Notes: a model not told the origin generated them from the letters alone. DNA of 64,000 bases from Thermogymnomonas acidicola JCM 13583 (GCF_001316105.1 NZ_BBCP01000001.1:124001-188000); one strand, 5' to 3'; numbered from the stretch's first letter, positions 49,901 through 60,664 are shown. Numbers and translations are program-made.

Positions 49901-52900
49901 GTTGCTACCGATCGAGACAGAGATGTTCTGCACGTCGGCGTAGTTGTTTCCATCAGAGTAGACGCTTGCTGTGTAGTTGTAGGCTGGTATGTCCGAGAGG
50001 TGGTACTGGCCACCGCTCACCGTGGCATTGAACTCTGCGTTGAATGTTGAATTGTAAAGTGTCAGAGTGCCGCTCTCAATGGGCATGGTCATGTTGCCGG
50101 TGGGTGATGTCTCGTTCAGGTAGACAGAGCCCGACAGGGTGGTGGTGGGCACCTGGAAGTTCTCCACGAAGTAGTAGTCAGGCAGGCCTGTTGTGGTGTT
50201 GTAGTATTCAGGTATCCTCATGGCCTCGTTCTGCGTCACATTTATTTTAACCTTGCCCAGCTCGTGGCTCCCGACAAGCTCGATTGGGTTTTCGGGGCCT
50301 GTTGAGAACACTATGCTGTCATTCCCGGGAACTGCCACAAGTGAGTAGTAACCCTGGCTGTTGGTGTACGTCACATTGTGGGGTATTCCGTACTGGTCAA
50401 GGAGAGTGACCCTGATTCCAGCAACGGGTTGCCCGTTCGGAAGTGTCACCCTCCCTTCCACGATGGCTCCAGGGTAGTAAGCCACGATGGGGTCAGCCTG
50501 GGAGAAGAAGTTAGAACCGGAGAACTGGAAGTCAACAGTGCCTATGTTGTCGACCTCGTACTTGTAAGCCTCCTGCAATGGAATTATCTGCCATGCGTTG
50601 GGGTGTGCCTCGTAGTCCTTGTACGGGTTCCAGAGGACGCCGACATAGACGAGTTCGAAGTGGCTCATGTTCCAGGCCGGCATGGCGGGGGTAGTTGGAA
50701 ATGGATGAGGAGTAGCCCGGTATTTCACCGGGGGACTCCGGTGGCGGATGAGGGGGTAACCGATCATGAAGCGGTATATTGTCGTGTTGTAGAATGCCGG
50801 GGGTGTATACAAGGTTGTAAGATATGGGTGTCACTCCGGGTGGCAGGTTACTGAGGTTGTAGGTGCCGTTTGAGGTTATGACCTGCACGTTGTAGTATTC
50901 CTCGGGCACTATCTCGCCATACGCTGTGTAGGACGGTGTATCTGTAAGGTAAGCCGGCGCATAGAAGATGCCAGGTGAAACGCCTGAGAACGGGAAGAGG
51001 TTGTGGTCTATCTGTATGTACTGTATGAAGAAGCCGGTCTCAGAGTACAGATCCTGGTAAAGGTCAACGAGGGTCGATATGGGGGTACTTGCTGGCCAGC
51101 TGCCCTTTAACATAGGCGTAGTAAGCGTTTGCACCCGTCAGAGCACTGGAGAAGTTGCCGTAAACGGACGGATCCGACAGCACCACACTTATGTAAGCGT
51201 TGGAGTCTCTGGATACATCATATATCTTCATGGCCTCCTGGGCCCCCCCGAGCAAAGAGTCCAGGGTGTGCCATACAGGGGCGCTGAAGTTCCCGCCGTT
51301 ATCCTGCCAGTTGCCCTGCAGCACCCTTGATATCAGGAGCGCTATTATCTGGCTCTGGTTCTGCGCAAGCAATACCTGACCTGCGACCTGGTACCCCCCC
51401 TGCTGGAAGTCGTCTGCCACTGCTGGGTGCTGGCCCTGCTGTATCTCCTGGAACCCGTAGTCCCACCATGAGAGGTAGCCTGGCCTCTGGTCAAGCGGGA
51501 CGTTGGTGTTCTGCGTTGCCAGCCAGAGCATCGATTCTGTGAGTGGCTGCGTCTTGTTCTCTATGCCGAACCCGTAGCCACCAACGAAGTAGGACGATGC
51601 CGTGCTGTTATTCACTGGCCTCAGGAACGCCGGGAGCTCGCTGTATATCTCACTGTTTATGTGAGATGCCGAGTTCGCAGGGACGGCGGCCGAAACCACG
51701 GCCATCCCGGACGGGATGATTATGCCTATAACAACGATGAACGCGAACACAGCCTGCAGCCAGCCAATGTTCCCCTTTATGGACTTCGCCACACCCTGCT
51801 CTGAAGCCGGGCGGCGGCGCTTCACATCGCTCATCCTGACTGCATCCGCGAAGTAGATCAGGATCAGGCCATCGAGGATGGCGTATGCGGGCGCGGCTGT
51901 GATGTTGAACCTTGCTGCCTCGAAACTCATGTATATTGAAACCAGGGAGAAGACGAGCAGGTAGAGGAGCGCATCAGTCCTCTCCTTTATGAACCTGTAG
52001 ATCACCATCACGAGGCCAGCAAGGCCAAGTAGGAACTGTGCAACACCGAAGCCGCTTATGTACTCGCCGAGCGGTGGTGCCTGTGCCTCAGCAATCGTTT
52101 CATAAACCCTGTTCTTCACAAAGTACCCCCCCTCGCCGGTTATGAGGGCGTGGAGCACTGCAGGGTCAACAAAGCTGAGGCCTATGACGCCAAGGACGGA
52201 TATTATGACAATGGACGGTATGGTGATGAGCCACGGCCTCCGGCCGAATATGTTCACCACTATGCCGAAGGCTATAACCATGAGGCCCATCACCACCTCC
52301 GGGTAGAACCATGACGGGCCCTCGCCAAGCCTTATATAGTAGTAAGCACCCATGGCGAAGGCGAGAACGTAGAAGACAACTGTGTAAAGGGTAAGGTAGC
52401 CAGTTGGCCTCCTCAGTACCATGTTTATGATGTACTGCGCACCGACGTAGATCAGGACAATGACCTCTATGTAGGCGTAGCCCTGCCACGATAGCATGAG
52501 TGCGCCTAAGGAGCACCTGCAAGGAGCGAGTAAACGAATGGCAGCCTGTTCTCCCTGACGAAGGACATTATTGAGGACCTGTAGGACCTGAAGTCCGAAA
52601 GCCTCTCTATTATGACCCTGTCCTTTGACAGCTTGACGGTCTTCAGGAAGTAGTATATCGTCATCATGGCGAATAGGAGCTCCGGCGTGTGCATCCTCCC
52701 ACCGGAGGCTATCCCGGCGGACAGGTTGCTCGGCATCAGGGTATAGAGGACGGCAGCTATCATGGCAGCCTTCTTGCCGAATAGCTCCCTTGTGATCAGG
52801 TACACCGGTATTATCAGGAGCGCACCGAAGACCGCATCGAACTCCTGGAACACGTCAAAGGCCGCATGGGTAGCGCCCCCCAAGGAAGGGTGCCAGCAGT

Positions 52901-53217
52901 ATTCCCGTAACTGCCACGAACCAGTGGAAGAACGGGTTCCTCGGGTTTATGCTGCCCACAGGGTAGTTGAGGGCCAGGTCATAGACAAGCTGCTTGTGGT
53001 AGGCAAGTATGTACTCTATTATCCTCCAGTTGTAGTAGGGGTCGCTCCCTCCCGAAGTGCTCAAGACTGGGTATGTGGAAGCGTACGGCCACGCGAAGTA
53101 TGTCGCTATGAAAATGTAGAATGCGACCAGTATGGTTACAACTGTGATTTCAGTCCTGACACTCGGGCCTCCCCCCCTTTCAGCTTGTCTGACTTCAGCC
53201 CGATTACTTTGATCCAT
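46928..53217 (-). CDS. aglB: Oligosaccharyltransferase AglB (STT3) with very long C-terminal region
   Basis: Transfers the lipid-linked glycan to Asn of N-x-S/T in secreted proteins. N-terminus MDQSNRAEVRQAER, about a dozen membrane helices with SGGSDPYYNWRIIEY in the first external loop, the catalytic-site motif SWWDYGFQE near 51460, then the globular part and a carboxypeptidase-regulatory-like module (GRVTLPNGQPVAGIRVTLLD near 50440). Beyond this come over 1,000 residues of repeated beta-sandwich modules rich in sequons, a final helix INLEAGLIAIVLIVAVGIGV and basic tail RNRRRP. Joined length about 2,090 codons, far above the usual 600-1,000. Frame breaks near 52875, 52510, 51080, 50800, 48910 and 47230; each continues smoothly. 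I cannot exclude a true break near 48910. Confidence 0.8.
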
Positions 53218-53245
53218 AGGCACCCGGAGAGCACTAATGCAATTG

Positions 53246-53257
53246 GTATATAAAAAA
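53246..53257. promoter_or_regulatory. Shared divergent TATA element between aglB and the HTH-binding protein gene
   Basis: GTATATAAAAAA reads as a TATA box on both strands: about 30-40 nt before aglB ATG 53217, and 11-22 nt before GTG 53268. Control of one gene should affect the other. Confidence 0.5.
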
Positions 53258-53267
53258 GTGACAGGGA

Positions 53268-54361
53268 GTGGCGGCAAACATTGGGAGAATCGCAGGAGAA
53301 ACCATAATATCAGATCTCCTGATGCTTGCAGGTGCAGCAGGACCCCCCCAGGAAGGCAATACTCCTCATGCTCAGGCAGGCCGAGGAGAGGGGTATCGAT
53401 CAGAGCGAGCTTCAGGGCAGGACAGGCTATTCTAAGTCCAGGCTATCGGAAATACTCACATCACTTGAGAGGGAGGGCCGCATCGTAAGGCAGACAACGG
53501 GGGGGGTAAAAAGAAGAGGGTATGGCTCAAAGGCTTCGAGCCCAATGCAGAGAAGCCAATAATACGTGTCGGCTATCTGAGATCCTCGGAGTACATACCG
53601 ATCCTTTCCGCCATATGGGAGGTTGCGCGGGACACAGGCACGGCCTTCAGCATGAGGGTATACGATTCGCCGATAGAGATCTCCATGGACGTCTCCAGGG
53701 GGGGCGCACTGGAAATGGGCCTTGCACCCACAGTGACGCAGTTCCTGGTCGCTGTGGTCACATCACAGACAAGGATCCTCATGCCCGTGGCCACTGGGGG
53801 GGGTGCGTCAGTACTGGAGAACACCTCGTCGCCCCAGTGGAGGCTGGCCACGTCCGAGATGTCTTCAATGATGGTGCTCGCGAGGGCATATTCCGTGGCA
53901 CAGAGGCTGGAGATGGTCTCCTTCTCATCACCAGTGGAGGCTCTGCAGGGCTTTACAGGTGGCAGTGCCCGTTACATAGCAATATGGGAGCCTACCGGAC
54001 AGTTGCCCTCTCCAGGCCAGGCGTGAGGGAGGTGGCCAGGTTCTCTGACATACTGGACAGTTACCCCCCCTGCTGTGTCCTCTCCGTCCAGCGGGAGTTC
54101 ACGAAAGGTCACATGAACGTCCTGAGAAGGATAAAGGAGATCTACAGGGACTTTCAGGCACAGGCGGGTGAGCGGTTCGCTGCAAGTGTCCTGTCGAGGA
54201 TGAGGCGTGACACCGGTGTGGACGAACGGACACTCTTAAGGTCGCTGGCATCCTACAGGTTCCTGAAGGAAATCGATATGGAACAGATATTCTCTTACAT
54301 GGCCTACACTGGCGTGCCCATTGGCAGGGACATGATTACGGATTCGATCATCAGAATCTGA
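53268..54361 (+). CDS. Winged-helix regulator fused to a binding-protein-like domain
   Basis: About 360 residues. After an N-terminal lead, KAILLMLRQAEERGIDQSEL with GYSKSRLSEILTSLEREGRIV is a MarR/TrmB-like winged helix (residues about 30-85). Then RVGYLRSSEYIPILSAIWEVARDTG starts a domain like SsuA/NMT1 periplasmic binding proteins, with MDVSRGGALEMGLAPTVTQF and ILMPVATGGGAS; no signal peptide, so it is cytoplasmic and should sense a small ligand. Frame breaks at about 53353, 53505, 53835-53945 and 54000. Start uncertain (GTG 53268 or an internal ATG near 53318). Ligand unknown. Confidence 0.6.
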
Positions 54362-55951
54362 TCTCCAGCACCGCCGCGGGGGGGTACTGTATCTGGAAAC
54401 CATCCAGCGTTTCAGGGTGCACCTCGCCTATCAGGCCTATCTCCAGGTCTCCGATCCTGACAGAGCCGCTCCTCCCCGGTATCATATCCTCAACTTCCCT
54501 TTCCCTTATCCTCGCTGTGCCTCCCAGGAACCGGTCCCTTATTACCTCGTAGGCCCTCATGACCTCGCTGAAAGCACCCTTTGTGTCGACCGCCACGCAC
54601 GAGAGCCTGTGCTCCTGCCTACCCCTACGACCACGTCACCTATCTCGAACAGCTTCTGCGGGAACCCGTACCTCCTGTTTCTCGACACAAAGTCAAGGAG
54701 GTTGAGGTAGATCCTATCCCTGACCACAGAGAAGTCCAGGCTCTTGGGGGGGTTCACGACCTCAACACCTCCCCCTGTAACTCCTCCCGGAGTACAGTGA
54801 CTGCGATGTGACCACGAAGGTCATGACCTCCTGGTAGCCCAGGGATACCATGAGCTCCCTCAACATCCTGTCGTCCATGGCCTGGGGGGGCTGCGGGTTC
54901 CCGAAGTGGCCTGTCATGATCACGGTCTCAGGCACGCTGTCGTAACCCATGGACTTCGCTACGTCCTCTATTATGTCCACGGGCCCCCCCATCACATCAA
55001 CCCTCCAGGGAGGGACACCCACCTGGGCTGAATTCCCGTGCTCCTCGCACCTGTACCCGAACCTCCTGAGGAGGCCGCAGACCCCCCCATTCACCTCTGT
55101 GCCTATTATCCTCTTTACCTCCCTGCCACTCACCTCCATCTCCCTGAAGCTGCCGGCGAGGCTTGACCCGCCACTGACCTTGCATCTCTCCAGGGAGTAG
55201 CCGAGCGAGAGGAAGAAGAATGCCAGGAGGTGCATCGCGTCCTTGACGGCCTTATCCTCAGTTCCCGTGATATCAATGAAGAACTCCCTGGTCCCCCCCT
55301 CATCCACCCTGCTCTTTGATCCGTTGACCATGGGTGGCAGGGACAGGATCCCGCCCGTGCTGTCCACTATGCCCAGGTAGACTCCAGGTGGGAGCAGCCC
55401 ACCGTACTGCCGGCCCTTCTCGTGCTCCCTCACCACACTCTCCGGGGTTCCTGTAACCGATCCGTCGTAGGTCGTGAAAACTGTCTCATCGGGCCGAAGC
55501 CCCCTGTACGTGAAGGGCGGGCTCACCTTGGAGAGGTCGTGAAGGCCTATGGCCGCCTTCACCCTGTCCTTGCCAATGCTCTCGTGCAGTCGCTCCTGGT
55601 AGTCTATCAGGCCCTCAGGTTTCCTCCTATTGGATTCCCTCTTGCCACGAAGCAGGCGAAGTTACCCCTGTATGGCGCCACGCTTCTGTCAACATACACC
55701 GTTACATGCCCATCCACGACCTTGTATTCAGCATCGTCCCCCCCATGGTATGTGCGTATTGCCCTGGCCAGGGTTGGCAGTGAGAAAAGGTCTGGCCTGT
55801 CGGGGGGGTTGAACTCCACCCTCAGCCCTTCCGCATCAGCCTCAACAGAGTAACCGATAACTGAGGCAAACTTCTCTATGAGCGAGGCCCCCCCCTCTTC
55901 GCCGAGGGTATTGAGAATCTCTTCCCCCCCGCTCGCCCTGATCACGACCAT
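54351..55951 (-). CDS. pheT: Phenylalanyl-tRNA synthetase beta subunit
   Basis: Archaeal-type PheT, about 540 residues: N-terminal KFASVIGYSVEADAEGLRVEFNPPDRPDLFS, B3/B4-type middle with AAIGLHDLSKVSPPFTYRG and DITGTEDKAV, B5 domain with GNSAQVGVPPWRVDVMGGPVDIIEDVAKSMGY, and the catalytic-like core with VNPPKSLDFSVVRD and FEIGDVVV, LIGEVHPE. Diagnostic VP-x-WR-x-D-x-x-x-D motif is present with added Pro/Gly from tract expansion. Frame breaks near 55615, 54780 and 54625. No pheS in this window. It overlaps the HTH regulator end by 11 nt. Confidence 0.93.
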
Positions 55952-55971
55952 TGTTCAGGTTAACAGCAGAA

Positions 55972-56301
55972 TCATTTTAAATTCTTCTGGTCGGAGAGCT
56001 GGCCAAGCTCCCTGTTTATCCTGCTGGCAGTGTAGTCCCTCAGGATCAGCCTTATGAGATCCTCTATGGATATGGCCGTGCCCTGTGACACGTCACGCTC
56101 CAGGTCCTCTAGTATTTTCCTGGGTATGAGGACGTCAACACGGCTCACTGGTCCGCTGCTGTGGTGCCTCTCAACGAACTCGTCTATGGCCCTTCTTATT
56201 ATGTCCGAGATACTCTCATACTGGAAGCTTTCGACCATCTCCTCCAGCTTTTCCATGGTCTTCTCAGATATCCTGACGGTAATTCTATATGGAACTGACA
56301 T
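55972..56301 (-). CDS. Tandem ribbon-helix-helix regulator
   Basis: 109 residues holding two CopG/Arc-type repeats: RITVRISEKTMEKLEEMVESF plus SISDIIRRAIDEFVE (residues 5-45), then RVDVLIPRKILEDLERDVSQG plus SIEDLIRLILRDYTA (about 55-95). Ribbon-helix-helix proteins normally dimerise; here one chain could form the DNA-binding unit. ATG 56301 has GGAGGT about 12 nt upstream; ATG 56319 is an in-frame alternative. It lies 20 nt upstream of pheT on the same strand, so it may be co-transcribed. Confidence 0.65.
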   Translation of the reverse strand: MSVPYRITVRISEKTMEKLEEMVESFQYESISDIIRRAIDEFVERHHSSGPVSRVDVLIPRKILEDLERDVSQGTAISIEDLIRLILRDYTASRINRELGQLSDQKNLK

Positions 56302-56539
56302 GAAACTGAGTACCTCCATTCATTTTCCAGGCAAGGTTACTGGCAGTCTGAGGGTCAGCTAACATGTGTCTGACAATTTTGTATCGATTAATAAACGTTT
56401 CTATGCAGGGATTCAGATTCTTATTTTCTGCAGTGCTTTCACACGGCGTCCGCTGATTGCCTTGCCCGGAGAGAAAAATATATATTTCTGTATATTTCGC
56501 GCTGGATCATTTTATTACCGATAAAGGGGTGCAGTCACC

Positions 56540-57061
56540 ATGGTTACCCTGGGCAGGAACACAATGGTGATGGACACCGCGGTGCTGATAGGGGATGTGC
56601 AGATCGAGGACGGGGTCGCCATATTCGACCACGTCGTGATCAGGGGGGGACCAGGCCACCATAAAGGTTGGGAAGAACTCGAACATCCAGGACAATGCGG
56701 TCATACATGCGGACGAGCACTTTCCCACGACCATCGGTCAGATGGTCTCTGTGGGGGGCACAACGCAATAGTCCACGGATCCAATGTGGGTGATGAGGTG
56801 ATTGTAGGGATGGGTGCAATACTCCTCAACGGCTCAAAGATTGGGAGTGGCTCTGTTGTTGCGGCCGGTGCCGTTGTCACAGAGGGGGGGTTCGAGGCGC
56901 CGGAGAACTCGCTGGTTGCAGGCGTCCCAGCAACTGTGAAGAGGGTGGACGGGAAGTTCAGGGAGTACGCCAGGAGGAATGCCCAGACCTACATGGCCCT
57001 GCGGGACCGCTACATATCTGGCTCGATCCAGAGGGTCAGGGGGGGCCTGGACCTGAGGTGA
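56540..57061 (+). CDS. Gamma-carbonic anhydrase-like hexapeptide protein
   Basis: About 173 residues. A left-handed beta-helix of hexapeptide turns: VMDTAVLIGDVQIEDG, VAIFDHVVIRG, then (after restoring frames near 56646 and 56755) IQDNAVIHADEHFP and MVSVGHNAIVHG with the three zinc-type His, VGMGAILLNGSKIGSG and SLVAGVPATVKRVDG. Matches the Cam/YrdA family; carbonic anhydrase activity is not certain since key Glu residues cannot be confirmed. ATG 56540 with TTTTATTACC about 24 nt upstream. Confidence 0.82.
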   Translation: MVTLGRNTMVMDTAVLIGDVQIEDGVAIFDHVVIRGGPGHHKGWEELEHPGQCGHTCGRALSHDHRSDGLCGGHNAIVHGSNVGDEVIVGMGAILLNGSKIGSGSVVAAGAVVTEGGFEAPENSLVAGVPATVKRVDGKFREYARRNAQTYMALRDRYISGSIQRVRGGLDLR

Positions 57062-57110
57062 GGTGCACTCATACCTACACAGGATCAGATATCATGTTGT
57101 GCAAAAAACC

Positions 57111-57120
57111 AATATAAGGA
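57111..57120 (+). promoter_or_regulatory. TATA box for the archaellum operon
   Basis: AATATAAGGA, 34-43 nt before the archaellin ATG 57154. A G8 tract at 57124-57131 lies between the box and the start, one of the few long tracts outside a coding region. Confidence 0.6.
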
Positions 57121-57153
57121 TTCGGGGGGGGCTACGTGTGGCTGAGGTGTCTA

Positions 57154-57917
57154 ATGAATAGAGCCATACGTAGAGGTGTAAAGGCCCTCCAGAGGGTTTT
57201 TAGCCTCAAGAGCGACAGCAAAGCGGAGACGGGTATCGGCACCCTGATTGTTTTTATAGCCATGGTGCTGGTAGCCGCAGTGGCCGCCACTGTGCTGATC
57301 CACACCGCTGGATCGCTGCAGCAGGCGGCACAGAGCACAGGCAGTGCGACACAGAAGCAGGTGGCCTCCGGCCTGTCAGTGCAGTCGATAGCAGGCCTGG
57401 ACAGCAACGCATCGGACCTGAGGCCGGCACGGTCATGTGGATAGCCATATACATTGTACCGAACTCCGGGAGCAGCGGCATAAACCTGGCCAATGTGACC
57501 CTTGACCTAGTCTACAACGGGTACTCCGCCTCTCTCAGGTACATAGGGCCCAGCGGATTCAACGTCGCAACCGGCGGAACGCAGAACGTGTTTGACAATT
57601 CCTACTTCAGCACGATAAACGCCGGACAGTATACAAAGAACACAGCACAGTACAACGATACACTGGCGAACAGCACTGACCACTTCGCCATACTGGACCT
57701 GCTCGACCCGAACCACTCAATGACGGGCAAGTACCCGGTGCTCACCGCCGGTGGGGGGGAGGTTGCCCTGCTGGTTAACGTGACCGCTGTCTTCGGTACT
57801 GGCATATCCCAGGGTACTACCGTGACGGGAAGCGTGAACCCGACCGTTGGCTCACCTGGAGTGATAGACTTCACTGCTCCTCTGGCCTACACAACGAGAG
57901 TGGTACAGCTTCAATAA
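57154..57917 (+). CDS. arlB: Archaellin (archaellum filament protein)
   Basis: About 254 residues. Class III signal peptide: charged [20 protein letters not shown], cleavage region KAETGIG, then hydrophobic [20 protein letters not shown]. Mature part is Ser/Thr/Asn-rich with sequons ([26 protein letters not shown]), so AglB substrate. ATG 57154. One frame break near 57428 (lost C in GGCACGGTC region). Only one archaellin gene is present here, heading the operon. Confidence 0.88.
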
Positions 57918-57947
57918 GCAGTATCACATGGTGAGGCAGTGAGAACA

Positions 57948-58432
57948 ATGGGTCTCTTGGACAACATCGTGGGCAGGAGGAAGAAAGAGACCACAGTGAA
58001 CGTAACTAACCCGCAGCCCGTTGCGCAGCAGGGGGGGTTCAGCCGCAACCCCCACAGTCATTTGACACGAAGTTCATCGACGGCGTCACGCAGAAGATGA
58101 CAGCGCTGGAGAACGACATTAACAAGCTTAACATGGGACTGGAAAGCCTCAAAAGGAGCATGTCCGAGATGAAAACGGATCTTGACACGATCAGGGAGAA
58201 CGTGAGGCTCGTTGTCTCACTCTACGAGATGGTGTCCAAGGAATTTAACCCCTTCATGGACACAACACCCGAGGAGATCAAGCAGATAACGGATTCCCTG
58301 AAGGAGGACATAGAGGAGCTGGGAAAGCTGGTCTCATCCGCTATATCGGACCTCAGAGAACTTTACGGCACTCCTGATATAGATTCGATAATCTCGGACG
58401 TGGAAAGGGAGGGAAGCAAGGATGATCAATGA
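57948..58432 (+). CDS. Archaellum accessory protein, ArlC/D/E type (first)
   Basis: About 161 residues. MGLLDNIVGRRKKETTVNVTN lead, a Pro/Gln-rich linker, then a coiled-coil with LENDINKLNMGLESLKRSMS and an acidic C-terminal part, ending ELYGTPDIDSIISDVE. FlaC/E-like proteins of this kind link the motor to chemotaxis and form the cytoplasmic ring. The frame breaks at the G7 near 58031-58037. The stop overlaps the next gene's ATG region by 11 nt. Confidence 0.75.
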
Positions 58433-59114
58433 TTCACTCAAGGGTTTCCTGCAGAGCAAGATAGACTCTGCGGATAAGTCCATACCGAAGTTCGTACTGG
58501 AGGAGCTGAGGCAAAAGATCATAAACTCACCGACGAAGTTCTCCAAGTCAGACATAGAGACGCTGTTCAACAACCTGCAGCAGAGGTACGCCCAGAGCAA
58601 GGAAAACTCCCTGCTAGGCAAAGTTGACACCCTCTTCAAGGAAATATCGAACATGGAGAGAATGCTATCTGCTGGACAAGGCCAGGGACAGCAGAAGCCT
58701 GAACAGGAGGGAGATGAACAGCAGAGGAACCGGTATCCCTGGAAGCAGCACAAGAAGGCGAAGCTGGAGGCAATTGGAGATGACGTGATCTCTGTCATGG
58801 TTGCACTCCGCTGGCTCGAGTTCCTTCTTGACAACTACGGTCCTGAAAACACAATGGATGTCCTGGACTACTACGAGAGCATAGGCTGGATCTCGGCGCA
58901 GGTGAAGGAGCAGATGATGCGCTTCACCAAGATGACCGGGATGATAACGCCTGAACAGGAGTTCAAGGTGAAGCCGACGATACAGGACCACATCATCACC
59001 ATGCTCTTCATAGAGAAGCTCAACGGCGGCGAGATAACAAGGGACCTCATAGAATCGCTAGAGAGGGAATTCAGGATGCTTAAGAAGGGAGTCGACGAGC
59101 TGTATGGGATTTAG
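58422..59114 (+). CDS. Archaellum accessory protein, ArlD/E type (second)
   Basis: 230 residues, intact, nearly free of long G tracts. C-terminal FlaD/E domain visible: VMVALRWLEFLLDNYGPENTMDVLDYYESIGWIS. N-terminal half is helical with a Gln-rich linker (QGQGQQKPEQ). Encodes part of the cytosolic motor complex with the preceding protein. ATG 58422. Confidence 0.85.
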   Translation: MINDSLKGFLQSKIDSADKSIPKFVLEELRQKIINSPTKFSKSDIETLFNNLQQRYAQSKENSLLGKVDTLFKEISNMERMLSAGQGQGQQKPEQEGDEQQRNRYPWKQHKKAKLEAIGDDVISVMVALRWLEFLLDNYGPENTMDVLDYYESIGWISAQVKEQMMRFTKMTGMITPEQEFKVKPTIQDHIITMLFIEKLNGGEITRDLIESLEREFRMLKKGVDELYGI

Positions 59115-59522
59115 TTACGTGGTGGCTGTGGCTATTTTGCTCAGCTCTTCCCTCATTTTTTTGGCATGGTCTACAACGCTAACCTGCAGGCCGAACTGCA
59201 GATAAGGGAGGCCCAGCAGAGGGAAATAGAACACATAACTGAGGAGGTGGAAACGGCGCTCAACGTCACATCCTACGAGGTCAGGCAAAACGGTTCCGCT
59301 TACCAGGTCACAATGAACCTGACCAACACAGGGAGCGTGACTGTGGCGCTTGGTGAGAGCACGCTCCTCGTTAACGGGACGGTTGTGAATTTCACGTTCA
59401 GCGCCCCCTACCTGTTCCCGCAGGGCAGGGGGCACATCACATTCGACGCGCCATCCGTGCCATTCACATACGAGTTGGTGGCGCAGGATGGGTATTCAAT
59501 TTACGGGGGGGAGGTGGAATGA
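59104..59522 (+). CDS. arlF: Archaellum stator protein ArlF
   Basis: About 140 residues. One N-terminal membrane helix (MGFSYVVAVAILLSSSLIFL) and a beta-sandwich outer domain (NLTNTGSVTVAL, LLVNGTVVNF) that anchors to the S-layer. ATG 59104 overlaps the previous gene. A single lost C near 59165 moves LAMVYNANLQAEL out of frame; correcting it joins helix and domain. Ends at TGA 59522. Confidence 0.82.
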
Positions 59523-59523
59523 A

Positions 59524-59973
59524 ATGGCATCAGCAGCGACATCGGAACTCATATTCTTCATCGCAACGCTCATAATCTCGGCATCCGTGGTCGGTGTCCT
59601 TGGGGGGGCACAGACCTTTCACATAACAAGCAGCATACAGGAATCGTCCAGGAACACAGCCGGTGCCATAGGGACAAGTTTCGAGATAATAAACCAGCCT
59701 GACATGATACCCTATGATAACGGCTATGTCTTCTACATAAAGAACACAGGCTCGACACAGTTCTACTTCACGAACACCACGGTGAGCGTTGTCCTTAACG
59801 GCACCCTTCTCACCGGAAGCGAGGTCACCTTTTCTTCGCCCCAGCGGGTACCTGGCGCCAGGCCAGGTGGGGGGGGAGATAACGGTCCACCTGAGCCTAT
59901 CCCCCCGGGCTACTACACGCTATCGGTGACGCTCAGCACGGGGAACTCGCAGGAGCTTGAGTTCGAGGTGTGA
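59524..59973 (+). CDS. arlG: Archaellum stator protein ArlG
   Basis: About 149 residues. N-terminal helix ELIFFIATLIISASVVGVLGG and a beta domain ending with LSTGNSQELEFEV. Partner of ArlF in the periplasmic stator. ATG 59524, one base after the arlF stop. Frame disturbed near 59845-59875 (lost C and G7), where YLAPGQVGEITVHL is expected. Its TGA overlaps the GTG of arlH. Confidence 0.82.
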   Translation: MASAATSELIFFIATLIISASVVGVLGGAQTFHITSSIQESSRNTAGAIGTSFEIINQPDMIPYDNGYVFYIKNTGSTQFYFTNTTVSVVLNGTLLTGSEVTFSSPQRVPGARPGGGGDNGPPEPIPPGYYTLSVTLSTGNSQELEFEV

Positions 59974-60655
59974 GCGTTGTTCCTGAGTATCTCGATACCG
60001 GGGGGGACGAGCTGGACAGGAGGATGGGCGGAGGCCTTTACCTTGGCCAGATAGTCACGATACTGGGAGGCAACGGCGAGGGCAAGACTGTCGTATCCCT
60101 CCGCCTGGTCTACGGCCTGATAAAGAACGGCGCAACCATTGCGTATGTGTCTAGCCAGCTCCCGGTCAGGGAATTCGTCTCGGAGTGCGATTCCCTTGGC
60201 TATCCCCTGTTCAACGAGATACTCTCTGGAATAATGCACTACATACCCGCGGTCTTCATACTCAGGAAGAGCAGGAAGGCCAGCCTGGATGACCTCCTGA
60301 ACAACGACACCATAAAGGACAAGAAGGTGCTGGTAATCGATTCGATGAACAGGAACATATTCCGGGACTTTGACGCCATTAATTATTATATGAAGCTGAG
60401 GAAGTTCTCGGAGGGCCGCCTCGTCATAGTGACGATGAACCCGGAGGAGCTGGGGCAGGACGAGCTTATGAAGATAAGCGAGCTCTCCACCACAGTTATA
60501 CAGCTCCGTTCGAAGGAACTGGCGGGCGAGAGGAAGCACTCGATGGAGCTGAGCAAGTACCCCCCCATGGTGTCCAAGAACTTCCAGCAGAACATACCCT
60601 TCAGGATCGAGCCCGGCAGGGGGGGTTCATTGTTGAGATAACGAGCGTATCGTGA
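59970..60655 (+). CDS. arlH: Archaellum motor regulator ArlH
   Basis: RecA-fold nucleotide-binding protein that docks on ArlI. TGGDELDRRMGGGLYLGQIV start, Walker A ILGGNGEGKTVVSLRLVYG, and Walker B-type KKVLVIDSMNRNIF. About 228 residues. GTG 59970 overlaps arlG. C-terminal break at the G7 near 60620 (RIEPGRGFIVEITSVS expected), giving TGA at 60655. Confidence 0.88.
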
Positions 60656-60664
60656 GGTGAATGC

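Noticed and set aside
47947-50854. Long plus-strand frames opposite aglB
   Set aside because: They lack family-like sequence and are shadows of the repetitive minus-strand coding region.
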